Assembly: GCA_963971405.1 (NCBI GenBank)
Contig: OZ020487.1
Location: forward strand, 9,335,344-9,399,343
Direction: 5' to 3'
Length of the DNA: 64,000 nucleotides
From: Psococerastis gibbosa
Taxonomy: Eukaryota; Arthropoda; Insecta; Psocodea; Psocidae
In this document: positions 1 to 9,494 of the stretch, in pieces
How positions within the stretch are numbered: the first letter of the stretch is position 1
How the letters are laid out: every line of letters begins with the position of its first letter
Notes under the pieces: generated by a model
Databases searched by the model: none
Told to the model about the DNA's origin: nothing
The model's input: the letters and a program-made list of their open reading frames with translations, nothing else
Program-made: the position numbers and the translations under genes

Positions 1-840
1 ACAATTTTGTACTTTCACGGACCAAATTGGAAAGAAGTTCACGAAAAGGCTGCATCCACCCTTACGAAAGTTAAGAACTGGCTGGACGATAACCTATTAA
101 CCTTGAATATATCCAAAACAGAATATATGACGTTCAGTGCCACATCAACAGGACAACCAGCTGAATCAAAGGTTCAACTCCATAGGAATAGCTGCGAACT
201 TATTAAGCGATGTATATGTGAACATATCAAGCGAACGAGTGAATACAAATATCTTGGGGTCACAATAGACTAATACCTACGTTCGGAACAGCAGGCTTTA
301 AATACAGCACAGCGGCTTAGAAAAACAATATACAAATTCAGGTGACTAAGAAAAATAATTGACAAGGAAGGAATCAGACAGGTGTATTATGCAATAGTAC
401 AAACAATTTTACAGTATGGTATCCTAGCCTGGGGAGGTGCAGCTGATAGCCACTTAGGGACAATAATAATAGCTCTTAGAGCAGTGCTAAAAGTTGCTAT
501 GGGTAAGCATCGCCTTCATCCATCTAGAACTCTATTCAATGACCTACAAGTACCTACACTTGAAACTACCTACATTACACAGCTCTTGCTATATAGATAC
601 ACACACAGCACTCCTGAAGACTACATACAACACTCACAAGGAACCAGATTGACTGAAGAGAGCTGCCTCAGAACCCCAACTTTTAGAATTACTTTATTTC
701 AGCATTCACACTACTTTCTCTCAGTAAAAGCTTACAATTTGCTCCCTCTATCAGTTAAATCAGCATTAAATCTATTTACAAAGATAAAATTAAAAAAACA
801 ACTCAGCCAATACCCCAAAAACCGTCCTTTATTGTCCTAA
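1..840 (+). pseudogene. LINE reverse transcriptase C-terminal part, two nonsense codons
   Basis: One reading frame (frame 1) runs from the window edge to the TAA ending at 840 and encodes the thumb and C-terminal part of a non-LTR retrotransposon reverse transcriptase. Visible blocks are KVKNWLDDNLLTLNISKTEY and KYLGVTID near the start, then RQVYYAIVQTILQYGILAWG, an arrangement typical of Jockey/CR1-like elements. The catalytic palm lies outside the window to the left. The frame is broken only by point nonsense codons: TAA at 271-273 just after the TID residues and TGA near 343. No frameshift is needed to read through, so it is an old but structurally unrearranged copy. The clade assignment is inference. 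Confidence 0.85.
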
Positions 841-980
841 CAGCCACCCAGAATGTCAGCATGTTTTTTATTGTATTGCATGTTTAGTCATCGCAACTAA
901 AATTTAATAATAATTATTAGCTTATCGTAGTTTTTAGTTTTTAGTTTTTAATTTTAGCTATTAACTATATTAAAAAAAAA
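841..980 (+). mobile_element. 3' UTR and A-rich tail of the LINE at 1-840
   Basis: AT-rich DNA following the reverse transcriptase frame ends in repeated TTTTTAGTTTTTAG-like units and an A-run at about 972-980. This fits a LINE 3' tail. No target duplication can be checked because the 5' end is outside the window. Confidence 0.5.
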
Positions 981-1564
981 CTCAGAATTGGCTTCTAAAT
1001 TTATTAAGTTTATTTTCCTCCTTTACATTTTTATTTCTTTTAAATGTAGCTTTCAATTATTTAATTCGTTAATAATATTTTTCACGTACTATAGTAGTTT
1101 GGAGTCTTTTGCAGCGCACCTCTTGCCTAAAAAATATTTGTGGAGGGAAACGACTATTTATCTCTACTATATGTACATGCAACGGTAGCAATACGATATT
1201 GTGGACGGCAGCCATGTTAGATAATAATAAGCTGATTCCGACACTGTTGCATAATCACGTTTTTGTAGTGTTGACAGAAATAAAACCTTTACGACAATTT
1301 TACATTGCGATCCGTGGGGGCCCTTTAAATACGCCCACCACCATTCCCAGCTCTTCCCTCGTATCACTTAATGGCAAGCGGTTGCTAGGTAACGCCATTT
1401 AAATAAAACAGGGCTCTGAGGTGTCGTGATGTGCAACTTGGCATTGGCATTACTTTTCAACATGGGTTGTACAGCGATCCCGTGGGTTTTTACTGCTTTT
1501 ACCTGGAATTCTCTGCAAAAAGGCACAACACTGTACCTTATTTGGCAAGATGGGTAGTATTTTT
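981..1564. other. No gene seen; one X-box-like site
   Basis: No recognisable coding or repeat content. The 13-mer GTTGCTAGGTAAC at 1381-1393 is an imperfect palindrome of the RFX X-box type, but nothing nearby supports a promoter. Confidence 0.4.
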
Positions 1565-1740
1565 TCCATGCCTGTATGTCGTGCACTTGTGCGAGTCTTT
1601 ACACGCCATGCAATCGGAGACGTGTCGTACTCATCACGGGTAATAACCTACAGAGGCGACTGAAAAGGTCAATCGGATACATTCATTAAATTGTTTGTAT
1701 GCGATTTATCTTTTTATAAAAAAAAACAAAAACAAAACAG
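1565..1740 (+). mobile_element. SINE family I copy
   Basis: Shares its body with copies at 5326-5505 (+), 18110-18262, 28838-28985 and 29788-29945 (-). Landmarks are CACTTGTGCGAGTC, ATCGGAGACGTG and ACATTCATTAAATTGTTTGT, followed by GCGATTTATC and an A-rich tail at about 1719-1740. The better copies begin with a box-A-like stretch (TGGYTAGGTGGTA), which suggests a tRNA-type pol III promoter. The 5' end of this copy is eroded. Confidence 0.7.
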
Positions 1741-3724
1741 TAAGCGGTAAATCAGCGATCGGCTCAAGTCGCTATCAAAATCCGCTCATTGCTGTTAAAG
1801 AAGGTTTTTTTTGCAAGGATGAGAGCATTACTTATTAACTGGTACCGTACGCAAAAGTAAAAAAAATACTTTTAACAGTAAAAAAAGACCGAAACATGAA
1901 GTCTCTTGATTAATTAATCAATGTCAAATTATTCTGTTGATCAGTGAGTGCTCAATTTTGAAGGAAGGAAAAGAGTGTCTGATCGATCGCCAAGTTCTTT
2001 CCTTAGAAAGTATTTACATTTTACTTAGCTGTAAATTAAATGGAAAACTTTTTTCTTTGAATTGGCTTGTGCATTTTATTGTCATTAAGTTTTTGAAGTA
2101 AAAAACTCCCCGTTTCGAGCATGAGAGGGAATTCAAGTAAACCGCGTATGGTTAAGTGATCTAAGACAACCTCTTCAGTCTTCACATGCCAGTAAAATTT
2201 AAAAGCTCAACAAACCTAATTCAGAGATGGAAAAGTTCCGCTTACTATTTATAAAAGAGAAAACTAACCACTATTATAAAATAATAAACTAATGGTAGGC
2301 TATCTTTCCCGCCTATAGGCCTATTTCCAATATTGAATCTTGTGACAGCGTCCACAAAGATGGCCGAAATGTAAACAATTCATTTTTTCATTGGTGCGCG
2401 GGGACTGCGGTCGGGGTGATCTAAGATGACGCCGATGCGTTTTTATTTTAGATTAACAGCAACTTTAATTTAATAAAATGACGGTCTGCTGGGTATATAT
2501 ATATTGACCTAACCTATAGAAGCTATGCAATAATATAGTATGTAGTCAAAATTTCTAATTAATTAATAATAATAAAGTCATATAGTAAAGTGAAGTAAAA
2601 GTAATGTAAAAATGTATTCCTCAAAAACATTACAGAATATTTTCATTGATACCAATTTTCAATATAACGACAATACAATACAATAGGCCTATATGCATGA
2701 CTGCTTGATGGGCCATCCACCCTGTCCAATGAGAAACTCGTGTCTGCACGGATGGAAGGCATATCAAGCGGGACAGAGAAATGTATGTATCAATGATAAT
2801 TGAAAAGAGTTGCGGAGAGCCGCCCACTATAAGAACTCTTGTCAAAGTGGAGGGCTAGAGCAACGTTCGTAAAGCTATCTGTGCAATTTAAAAAAAAATT
2901 TATATATGTATATTTATTTATTTGTTACAAATTGAATGACACATGCATTTATTTAGATCGCACATGTATACGATACTAGGGTTAGTATGCATGTCTAGAT
3001 CATAACAATAATAAGTCTTCGCTTGTCTCACAGCTGACAATGTGATTAATAAAAAAACGCATTGTCAGAGTTTGGGTCAAGTGGTCTTGAGCATAGAGAC
3101 CTCAGCAGTGGGAACCTACTATGCCGTTACATATTAACTTAATATTGGAGTTAAAAATATAAACCAAACAGTTTTGAATAGCACAACCCAAAGTTCATTA
3201 AGCGCCGCTGCAGACTGTAACCTACTTGGGAATACCAAGTCATGGAGTAAACACATGAACTGTAGGAATGGGGTTATTGACACAATTATAAGATCTAATC
3301 ACCCCCCCCCCCCATCTTAGAGCCGTCCTCCCTCCTTGAACCAGAACTTTCCCGAAGAGCCAAGTAAACAGAACATCGCCGTTTGATTTCATTCCAAAAT
3401 TTCCCAGAAGCTTTTCGCTGTTGACTTAAGAGATTTTCGATGGGTGGAAATGAGCTGAAGGGGGGTGTGGGGTGGAAGGAATGGGGCCTACACAATTGTT
3501 TGCAGTGTCGTCTTAGCTGGAAATTCTGTTTTGATTTTCTGAATAAAACTTTGCAAATAAGATGGTAAAGATACAATTTTATCCTGTTGTCACATCAATT
3601 CGCTCTCTTCCTATATACTATTTGCTTGAACAGCTTTTGTTGCTGTGAGTACAATAGATAAAAATTAAATAAAAATTGTCGTTGCCTCGTCGCGTGTCGC
3701 TAAAACCCACTTTTTTGTTGCTTT
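1741..3724. other. Long AT-rich stretch without recognisable genes
   Basis: Only short translated stretches without family resemblance. CAAAGATGGCCG at about 2355-2366 matches the core of a YY1-type initiator motif next to a short GC-richer patch, which is suggestive only. A poly-C run at about 3301-3313 resembles those inside hAT-type repeats elsewhere in the window. Confidence 0.4.
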
Positions 3725-3729
3725 TTTTT

Positions 3730-4150
3730 ATAAAAGACCTCATCAGTCGCCTCTGTAGGTTAGTACCCCGGTTTATACTCGTACCTGTCTTGGTTAAGTG
3801 ATGCATTCACCTATTACACTGCGCCAAAGGTAAGCTTGTCACAGCTTGTCCATAATCGCTTGTAAGTCGGTGTAGGTTGACTACGAGGACGTTTACGTAT
3901 ATGTTATGCATACCAGTTTGCCAATGGCCTGCAATTCTTATAGAAACAATCCCAATCCATGAGGTCGTTGACATTGAACAAAGGGTGCAATGGGCCAAAA
4001 TAAGTAGTGTAGTAAGGTTCATAAAAAAGTCCTTCAAGAAATTATTACTCATAGTACCCATGTTTATAGGTACGACACGTCTCCGATTCCATGGCGTGCT
4101 GAGGCTCGCACAAGTTCAAGAATGCTGCCACCTTGCCATCGAAGTATACA
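3730..4150 (-). mobile_element. SINE family I copy split by a repeat-II insertion
   Basis: The 3' half (about 3730-3770, containing GCCTCTGTAGGTTAGTACC) and the 5' half (about 4069-4147, containing ACACGTCTCCGATTCCATGG and GCTCGCACAAGTTC) are contiguous in other SINE I copies. Here 284 bp of a different repeat separates them. The direct repeat GTTTATA flanks the insert at 3771-3777 and 4062-4068. Confidence 0.7.
3778..4061 (-). mobile_element. Repeat family II copy inserted in SINE I
   Basis: Related to 16935-17145, 18600-18735 and 19630-19785 (+) and 21950-22215 (-). Landmarks read on the minus strand are ATGTCAACGACC, GTCAACCTACACCG, GACAAGCTGTGACAAGCTTA and a terminal CTTAACCAAG followed by TACGAG. 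The flanking 7-bp GTTTATA duplication supports a true mobile unit. No coding capacity is seen; the class (SINE or non-autonomous DNA element) is unresolved. Confidence 0.65.
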
Positions 4151-4159
4151 TAGTATAAA

Positions 4160-4814
4160 ATAATGCAATGCATATCATCTACGCTGATCAACAACAAGCT
4201 GATGCTCAAGTCCGGCTTTTTGAACTTCTGGCTAAGTCATAATGGAACATGGAAAAAATTAAAAATTAAAATGGGAATGGTCTTTTATGAAATGCAATTG
4301 TTCTGTTAAAAATGAGGACTTAAATTAAAGCAGTATTAATGTCACCAATATTAAAAACAGTAATAAAGACATTTCACTTTCTTGCAGAGTTTTGTTGTTT
4401 CTGCTTTCCTCCATTTTCGCACCCTGCGCCTAATTTTATTCTGCGAAGTATCTTTCGCTTCAGACAGATTCAGAAGGCCCTCTTTTCTTGTCATCAGGAC
4501 CAATATCTCAATCTCATACTTTTCGGAAATGAAAGACAATGGGTTTGCTTGAGATTAATATCAAAACTGACTGTGATGATTGAAGAAACAGTAAAAGTGA
4601 TATCTCTTCTTATTCTTCTTCTTCTTCCTCGGCACTACAGCATGGGGTGAGCTTTCGCCCCCGCTCTACCTCTCTCCAGACACCCCCACCCTTGGACTTC
4701 CCCTGCCAAGTCGTCAGTGATATTTTTAACAGGTCACTTTCCACCTCGTCTCTTCAACAGTTCCCTGGCCTACCTAGCCTGCCCCCATATGCCCTCCATA
4801 TGCGGAGAAGTGTT
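4160..4814. other. No gene seen
   Basis: AT-rich DNA with a CTT/TTC microsatellite near 4605-4630. Possible reading frames here show no recognisable motif. Confidence 0.4.
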
Positions 4815-5140
4815 CTTCGAGACGAGACTATGGGGTCTCTGTCTCGTTCTTGATTTTCATGGTCTCGTCTCGAAAAAATGCCCTGTTCTCGGTCTCTTCT
4901 CGATCCCGTTCGTGTTATATTGGGTTCGAGTTTGCAGTAGTCTCGGTCTCAGAAAAAGTCTCGGGACCGATACCGGGACTTAGACGAGACTACGGGGTCT
5001 CGTTCTCGATTTTCACGGGTACGGTCTCGAAAGAATATCCTGTTCTCGGTCTCGTCTCGGTCACGCTCGTGTTTTATTTTTCTCGAAACCGAAACTTTGC
5101 AGCAGTTTCGGTCTCGGAAAAAATCTCGTTGTGAAACCGA
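4815..5140. repeat. Two-unit tandem repeat rich in GTCTCG
   Basis: Two diverged copies of a unit of about 164 bp begin at 4815 and 4979. Each opens with a GACGAGACTA-GGGGTCTC block, continues with TGTTCTCGGTCTC and CTCGTGTT, and ends with TTTGCAG-AGT-TCGGTCTC. Within each unit the hexamer GTCTCG and its complement recur, so the array is also internally repetitive. Frames read through it on both strands are low-complexity shadows. Confidence 0.75.
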
Positions 5141-5325
5141 CACTGAGCCATTCCCTCCACGTGCCCAATCCAACGAATACTTTATGCTTGCAAAGCGAAC
5201 GATGTCTTCTTTTTCCGGGTTCTTGTCTATCTCGAGATTTTGTCTCCTTTATTTCTAGACATCAAGCCTGTTCACCCCTCCATATCTGCGGCTTACAAGA
5301 AAAGTAAGATAAGTGATAGTGTAGC

Positions 5326-5505
5326 GACTTCGGTGGCAAGGTGGTAGCGTGCTTGTACTTGTGCGAGTCTCTACGCACCTTACGGTCGGAGACGTGTCGC
5401 AACTCGACACAAGTACCTATTAGGTGGCATAGTGAGGCGATTGAAGAGGTTAATCGGATACATTCATTAAATTGTTTGTATGCGATTTATCCTTTCTGTT
5501 ACAAG
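5326..5505 (+). mobile_element. SINE family I copy with intact box-A-like start
   Basis: Starts with TGGCAAGGTGGTAGCGTGC, which resembles a pol III box A, followed by the family landmarks CTTGTGCGAGTC, GTCGGAGACGTG and ATTCATTAAATTGTTTGTATG. The orientation is the same as the copy at 1565. Confidence 0.7.
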
Positions 5506-6394
5506 ATATAAATATAAGATATGCTGATGAGAAACACTCCCAACAAATTTAAAAGGAACATCACCTAGCACCGTAGAACCGTTCTATAAATTTTCGTAAC
5601 GGAATTTTGCTTAAAAAACAAATATACAGCACTTTATATGCCGCCGGAAATTTTACGATGGTGAATAAAAAACTGAATTGAGGGAATGGAAATATCAACT
5701 TTGGATTCGATTTTCATCTTGTTCATTTATTTCCTACAAGGCTCCTTTCCACTTTTCTGGCAACTGTCATCTTTATTTTATTTCCGTACTTAGAAATTCG
5801 AATAATGCCATTTGTTAATTTTAATGGAAATTAAGATTTTTGCGATGCATTAGCCGTAACCCCCCGTAATATTTCGTATCATACTACAAATTACATTTTT
5901 TAGTAACACATGCTAGGTAGAAAATTAGCACCCTAAATTTTTTGTCTTTTTCATTGACATTTTTTAAAAAAATGCATTAGCAAAGCAAGCTATTAAATAT
6001 TTGGTACCTTAGTTCTTTCATAAAACCCAGAGGGGACTAAAATTTAGCGTAATCCAGGATTTTTGAAAAAACTACAAAACCGAAAAGTAAAAATACCCGA
6101 TTATATGTATATGATGCACGAATTAGTCTTCTACCACTTAAATGAGCCAAATTTTTAATAACTTGCTGAGTTAATGATATAAAAAATGAAGAGCATTTGA
6201 ATTGGGGTGCAAATTTTCTACGTAGCATAACCTCTTAAATCCGTTCGTAAAATGATTAGGTATTGTTGTGAAGCTTTTACACCAGCTTTTTTGCAGCCGT
6301 TAAAAATAATTAATTGACTGGGAGTAAGTGTAAATTATGGGCACGTTGCTGACCATAACATCCTAATTAGAACTGTGGTCACGAGAGAGGACTC
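5506..6394. other. AT-rich stretch without recognisable features
   Basis: No conserved coding potential and no recognisable repeat on either strand. Confidence 0.4.
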
Positions 6395-7475
6395 TCTACC
6401 AGTCTTCTGGGTTTTCTGGTCTAGGATAGCGCACTACTATGATGATCAGTCGACAACATTCTGGCCATGCTTCGGAGGGCATGTAAAGCAGGCGGACCCG
6501 AGTCTTCCAAGTTGAGTGTAAGAGAGGGCTTTATAGCCCTAACTCCGATAGCTGCTTTCCAATTTATACGCAGTATAAGGAAAGCTTTGTGATGGTCCAA
6601 ATTTTCGATTCCGAGATTTCAATGGATTTACACGTTTTGAGGTCTCAGGAACCCAAAAAAGTGGTTTATACGAAATGTCTGTCTGTCTGTTGCTCTGTCT
6701 GTCTGTCTGTCTGTAGTTCTGTCTGTTCATCGATTTCCGGGCAAACTACACGGTCGATTTCGATGAAATTTGACATGTAGGTCTACAAAAACCATACCTT
6801 AGGACCATTTTTTTTTCAATTTCAATTTGGGGGGGGAGGGTTTCATTCTCAAAAAACTACAAAAAAACGCCTAAAAAAATTATTTCTCAAAAACGGCTCG
6901 AACGATTTCCTTTAAATTCACATATATTGTAGTCGTTATTAATGTTAACAAAATGCGGGGGTCTCTTGCCCCTTGAAAGTTTTCTTCTGGGGGTAAAAAA
7001 ATAAAAATAACTAAATTTTAATGAAAAATGACTAAAAAATAATTTTTCTGCGAAACCTTTCTATCGATGATTTCTACCTTCAGGCATGTTTTAGATGTTA
7101 AATTGAGTAACATAACGAAACCGGACAGTTTGCTTTCCCAAAAAAATTTTGGTTTTGCCCAACAAACTATTTTTTTGAAAGAATGATAGAAAATTCGCGC
7201 TCAAACGCATTGCGTGCCCTGCCATTATTGCTGTGTGGTAATTAGTGTGTTGGTCTGACCTATCTAGAATTTATCTCACTTCCAGTGACGTCAGGTAGAC
7301 AACCCCCCCCCCTCCCGAGGTATCGGAAATTAAACCACTGGGAAATTATTTACCATGAAATTACTCATATTCTCTACCCTACTAATTGATAAAGTGGAAA
7401 GCATGTTCGAGTAAACTCGGGCCGGTTCGTTGGCTTTGTAATAGAACAAAAAAGTCAATACTATATATTTATTTT
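6395..7475 (+). mobile_element. SINE family III copy split by a TCTG element
   Basis: The left part (about 6395-6551) contains TTCTGGCCATGCTTCGGAGG, GCATGTAAAGCAGGCGG and GGCTTTATAGCCCTAACTCC. The right part (7429-7475) contains GTTGGCTTTGTAATAGAAC and an ATTT-rich tail. In uninterrupted copies, such as 39837-40060, these parts are adjacent. The copy therefore serves as an empty-site reference for the inserted element. Confidence 0.75.
6552..7428 (+). mobile_element. TCTG element, complete copy 1
   Basis: About 877 bp of a dispersed repeat with no open reading frame of note. It begins near GCTTTCCAATTTATACG, carries a (TCTG)n microsatellite at about 6676-6728, then GGGCAAACTAC, TTCACATATATTGTAGTCGT and CCAGTGACGTCAGGT, and ends at ACTCGGGCCGGTTC. 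Copies or fragments lie at 15678-16543, 30094-30635, 30636-30992, 35985-36235 and 62700-62830. Insertion in a SINE defines both ends. No target duplication or terminal inverted repeat is evident, so the class is unknown. Confidence 0.7.
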
Positions 7476-8709
7476 AAAAAAACGGATATTAAGTTATTAT
7501 TTTCCGTTAGTTGCCAGCTGCTCAAAATTGAGTTTTGTCCATACTTTTGGTAAGCATGCGCAACAAGCAGGCAACAAGCCAAGGGGGGGGGGGTCAGCTG
7601 GGTCCAGACCCCCCCCCCAAATTTTGCTCAACAGCAAATTTTTCAGATATTTATTTTAAACCATTCCCCGGGGAGACCCCGGTCCCCCTGTTTCCAGTTT
7701 TTTTAATAAAGTTATCGTTTATCGTTTTTTTCTACTACTTTACGAAACTACGGGCGGGGGGGGGGGGGGGGCTGAGCGCCAGATGATTCACCACCCCATT
7801 AGAAAATCTATCGTAAGCGGGCAAACTTTATGTATTAATCTTGCATGAAAACTGGACCCACCAAAAAAAAAATGTCTCACTACGCCGCTGGAAACATGTA
7901 ACCCCCCCCCCTCCTCCCCCTCCCTCAAATCCTGACAAGTAATAGGCGGATGTGTATCAGATGGGATGGGATAGTCATGTTTCAAAAGGGTCCTCAGGGG
8001 ACCGGATATCAGTCTTGGATCACGTGACCCTGCCAGCCTTCTAACGACATCATTAAGCTCTTTTCAAGTTTAATGAACCACCAACTCTGTCTGCAAAATA
8101 CCTTAGAAAAACAGAAAGTATAGTGCAATCTAATCTTTTTAATACGATAGGATCGTATCGTAAAAGGTTGGTTGTACAATTTTTAACTCAATATTAAGAG
8201 CTGACTAGAATGAACGTTGCTGAAAAAAAATAAAAAATGAAATAACAAAAGATTTCAGATATGTAATTAAAAGAATAAGTCCCGCGTCTGGTGCCTCAAT
8301 TTAATTTAATTGATATTTATATTAAATATAAAAGATATTAATTACTTATTTGACGGTTTTATAAAGGGATCTACAAAAGCAATGCCAACAGAGGAATAAA
8401 ATTGAATAGAAGAGAAGTACAATACTATAGTAGTATTTTGAATACATTTTGATTAACCCTTAAAAAACTGGTCACTCGTGCCTAGAACCAGCCAAAAATA
8501 ATAACTAACCGGGGGAACTATTTTTGCCATTTAAATTAGGTATTACATCAAACCCGCTCCAAAACAAACGATACCTATTACTGTTTTGAATATTTGGGCC
8601 CCAAAAAATATTCTTACGCTCATCGCCGTCAACGTTGAACTGGTGGATTTTTTTTTTCTGAAATGTATTTGAATTTGTATTGTTTTAAATGATTTCTGGT
8701 CAATACACA

Positions 8710-8710
<1 letters not shown>
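7476..8710. other. No gene; fragments of poly-G/C-bearing repeats
   Basis: Poly-G and poly-C runs at about 7583-7617, 7753-7770 and 7900-7920, with short stretches such as CCCCGGGGAGACCCCGG, resemble the interiors of hAT-type MITEs elsewhere in the window. No terminal repeats could be delimited. Poly-N-encoding frames over 8711-8767 are microsatellite artefacts. Confidence 0.4.

Positions 8711-8767
<57 letters not shown>
8711..8767. repeat. (ATT)n microsatellite
   Basis: About 19 uninterrupted TTA/ATT triplets directly abut the 5' side of a truncated LINE. Confidence 0.95.
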
Positions 8768-8768
<1 letters not shown>

Positions 8769-9136
8769 ATCTTGGTGCAGTGCAAAATGCCCAAAATAGA
8801 ATAATTAAGAATATATTGTCAAACAAACTAAACAAAAAATTTAACCACATTGATGATAAATATAAGTACCTCGAAATATTAAACCTAAAACAACTCTATA
8901 CATTTAAAGTAATTAAATATAACTTCTTTGACAAGAATTTTAACATAGAAACAGAAAACAATTCACATCACAATACTCGAAATCCAAGAATCGTCAATTT
9001 GAAACCAGCCTACAACAAATACGGGAATAGATTAAATAGTATAACGAAAATTTTTAATGAATTGCCCATACAACTTAAAAAATTAACTAAAATAGGAGAG
9101 ATAAAAACGAATATTAAAAAATGGCTTTTGAATTAA
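8768..9136 (+). pseudogene. 5'-truncated LINE A, reverse transcriptase C-terminus
   Basis: An open frame of about 120 codons enters directly from the ATT microsatellite and ends at TAA (9134-9136). It matches the C-terminal tail of non-LTR reverse transcriptases: the start QNAQNRIIKNIL, then KYLEILNLKQLYTFKVIKY, an HNTRNPR box, IFNELPIQLKKL, and a terminal KKWLL. The catalytic domain is absent. The frame has no internal stop, so it is younger than the copies at 1-840 and 9495-11936 or was selected until recently. Lysine- and asparagine-rich composition reflects its AT-rich codons. No function is expected in isolation. Confidence 0.8.
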
Positions 9137-9478
9137 AATACTTCGCTTTAAAACTTACTTTACTTTTTACTTTAATTATTTTACTTTACTATAATTACTC
9201 TTTACGTTAACTTACAATTTGAAATGGTATGAATTAAACTGATTTGAAATTAAAACTACGTTTTTTTTTGCTAACACAGACGTGAAATAGAAAACATGTT
9301 GCATCATCTACAGCGTTTACTGTGCGAGACCCCGACAAGTTGATTAACTTGGGGGCCCACAGGTTATTTGTATTATAAGGGTATAATTGTTAATTTATAA
9401 ATATATTCCTTCGGCGCAGGGGAGTACCGGCCGAAGAAGAAGAAGAAAAAAATTATTATAATTATTATATATAAACAT
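9137..9478 (+). mobile_element. LINE A 3' UTR and simple-repeat tail
   Basis: Runs of TTTACTTTA are followed by a conserved terminal block (GCGCAGGGGAGTACCGGCCG), then GAAGAAGAAG, A-rich and ATTATTATA repeat that ends exactly where LINE B begins. A similar terminal block (GGGGGTACCGGCTGGGG) precedes the tail of LINE B, so the two elements belong to the same broad family. Confidence 0.7.
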
Positions 9479-9494
9479 CGATCTTAAAGTTGGT

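Noticed and set aside
2346..2420. YY1-type motif near 2357 as evidence of a promoter
   Set aside because: A single short motif with no adjacent coding exon or CpG island.
4815..5173. Arg/Asp-rich or Ser-rich proteins over the GTCTCG repeat
   Set aside because: Low-complexity translations of a tandem repeat on both strands.
6539..6780. Cysteine/serine/valine-repeat proteins over TCTG microsatellites (also 15689-15905 and 30104-30361)
   Set aside because: Frames arise from the microsatellite of a dispersed element and appear on both strands.
8629..8850. Poly-asparagine protein
   Set aside because: It is a translation of the (ATT)n microsatellite.
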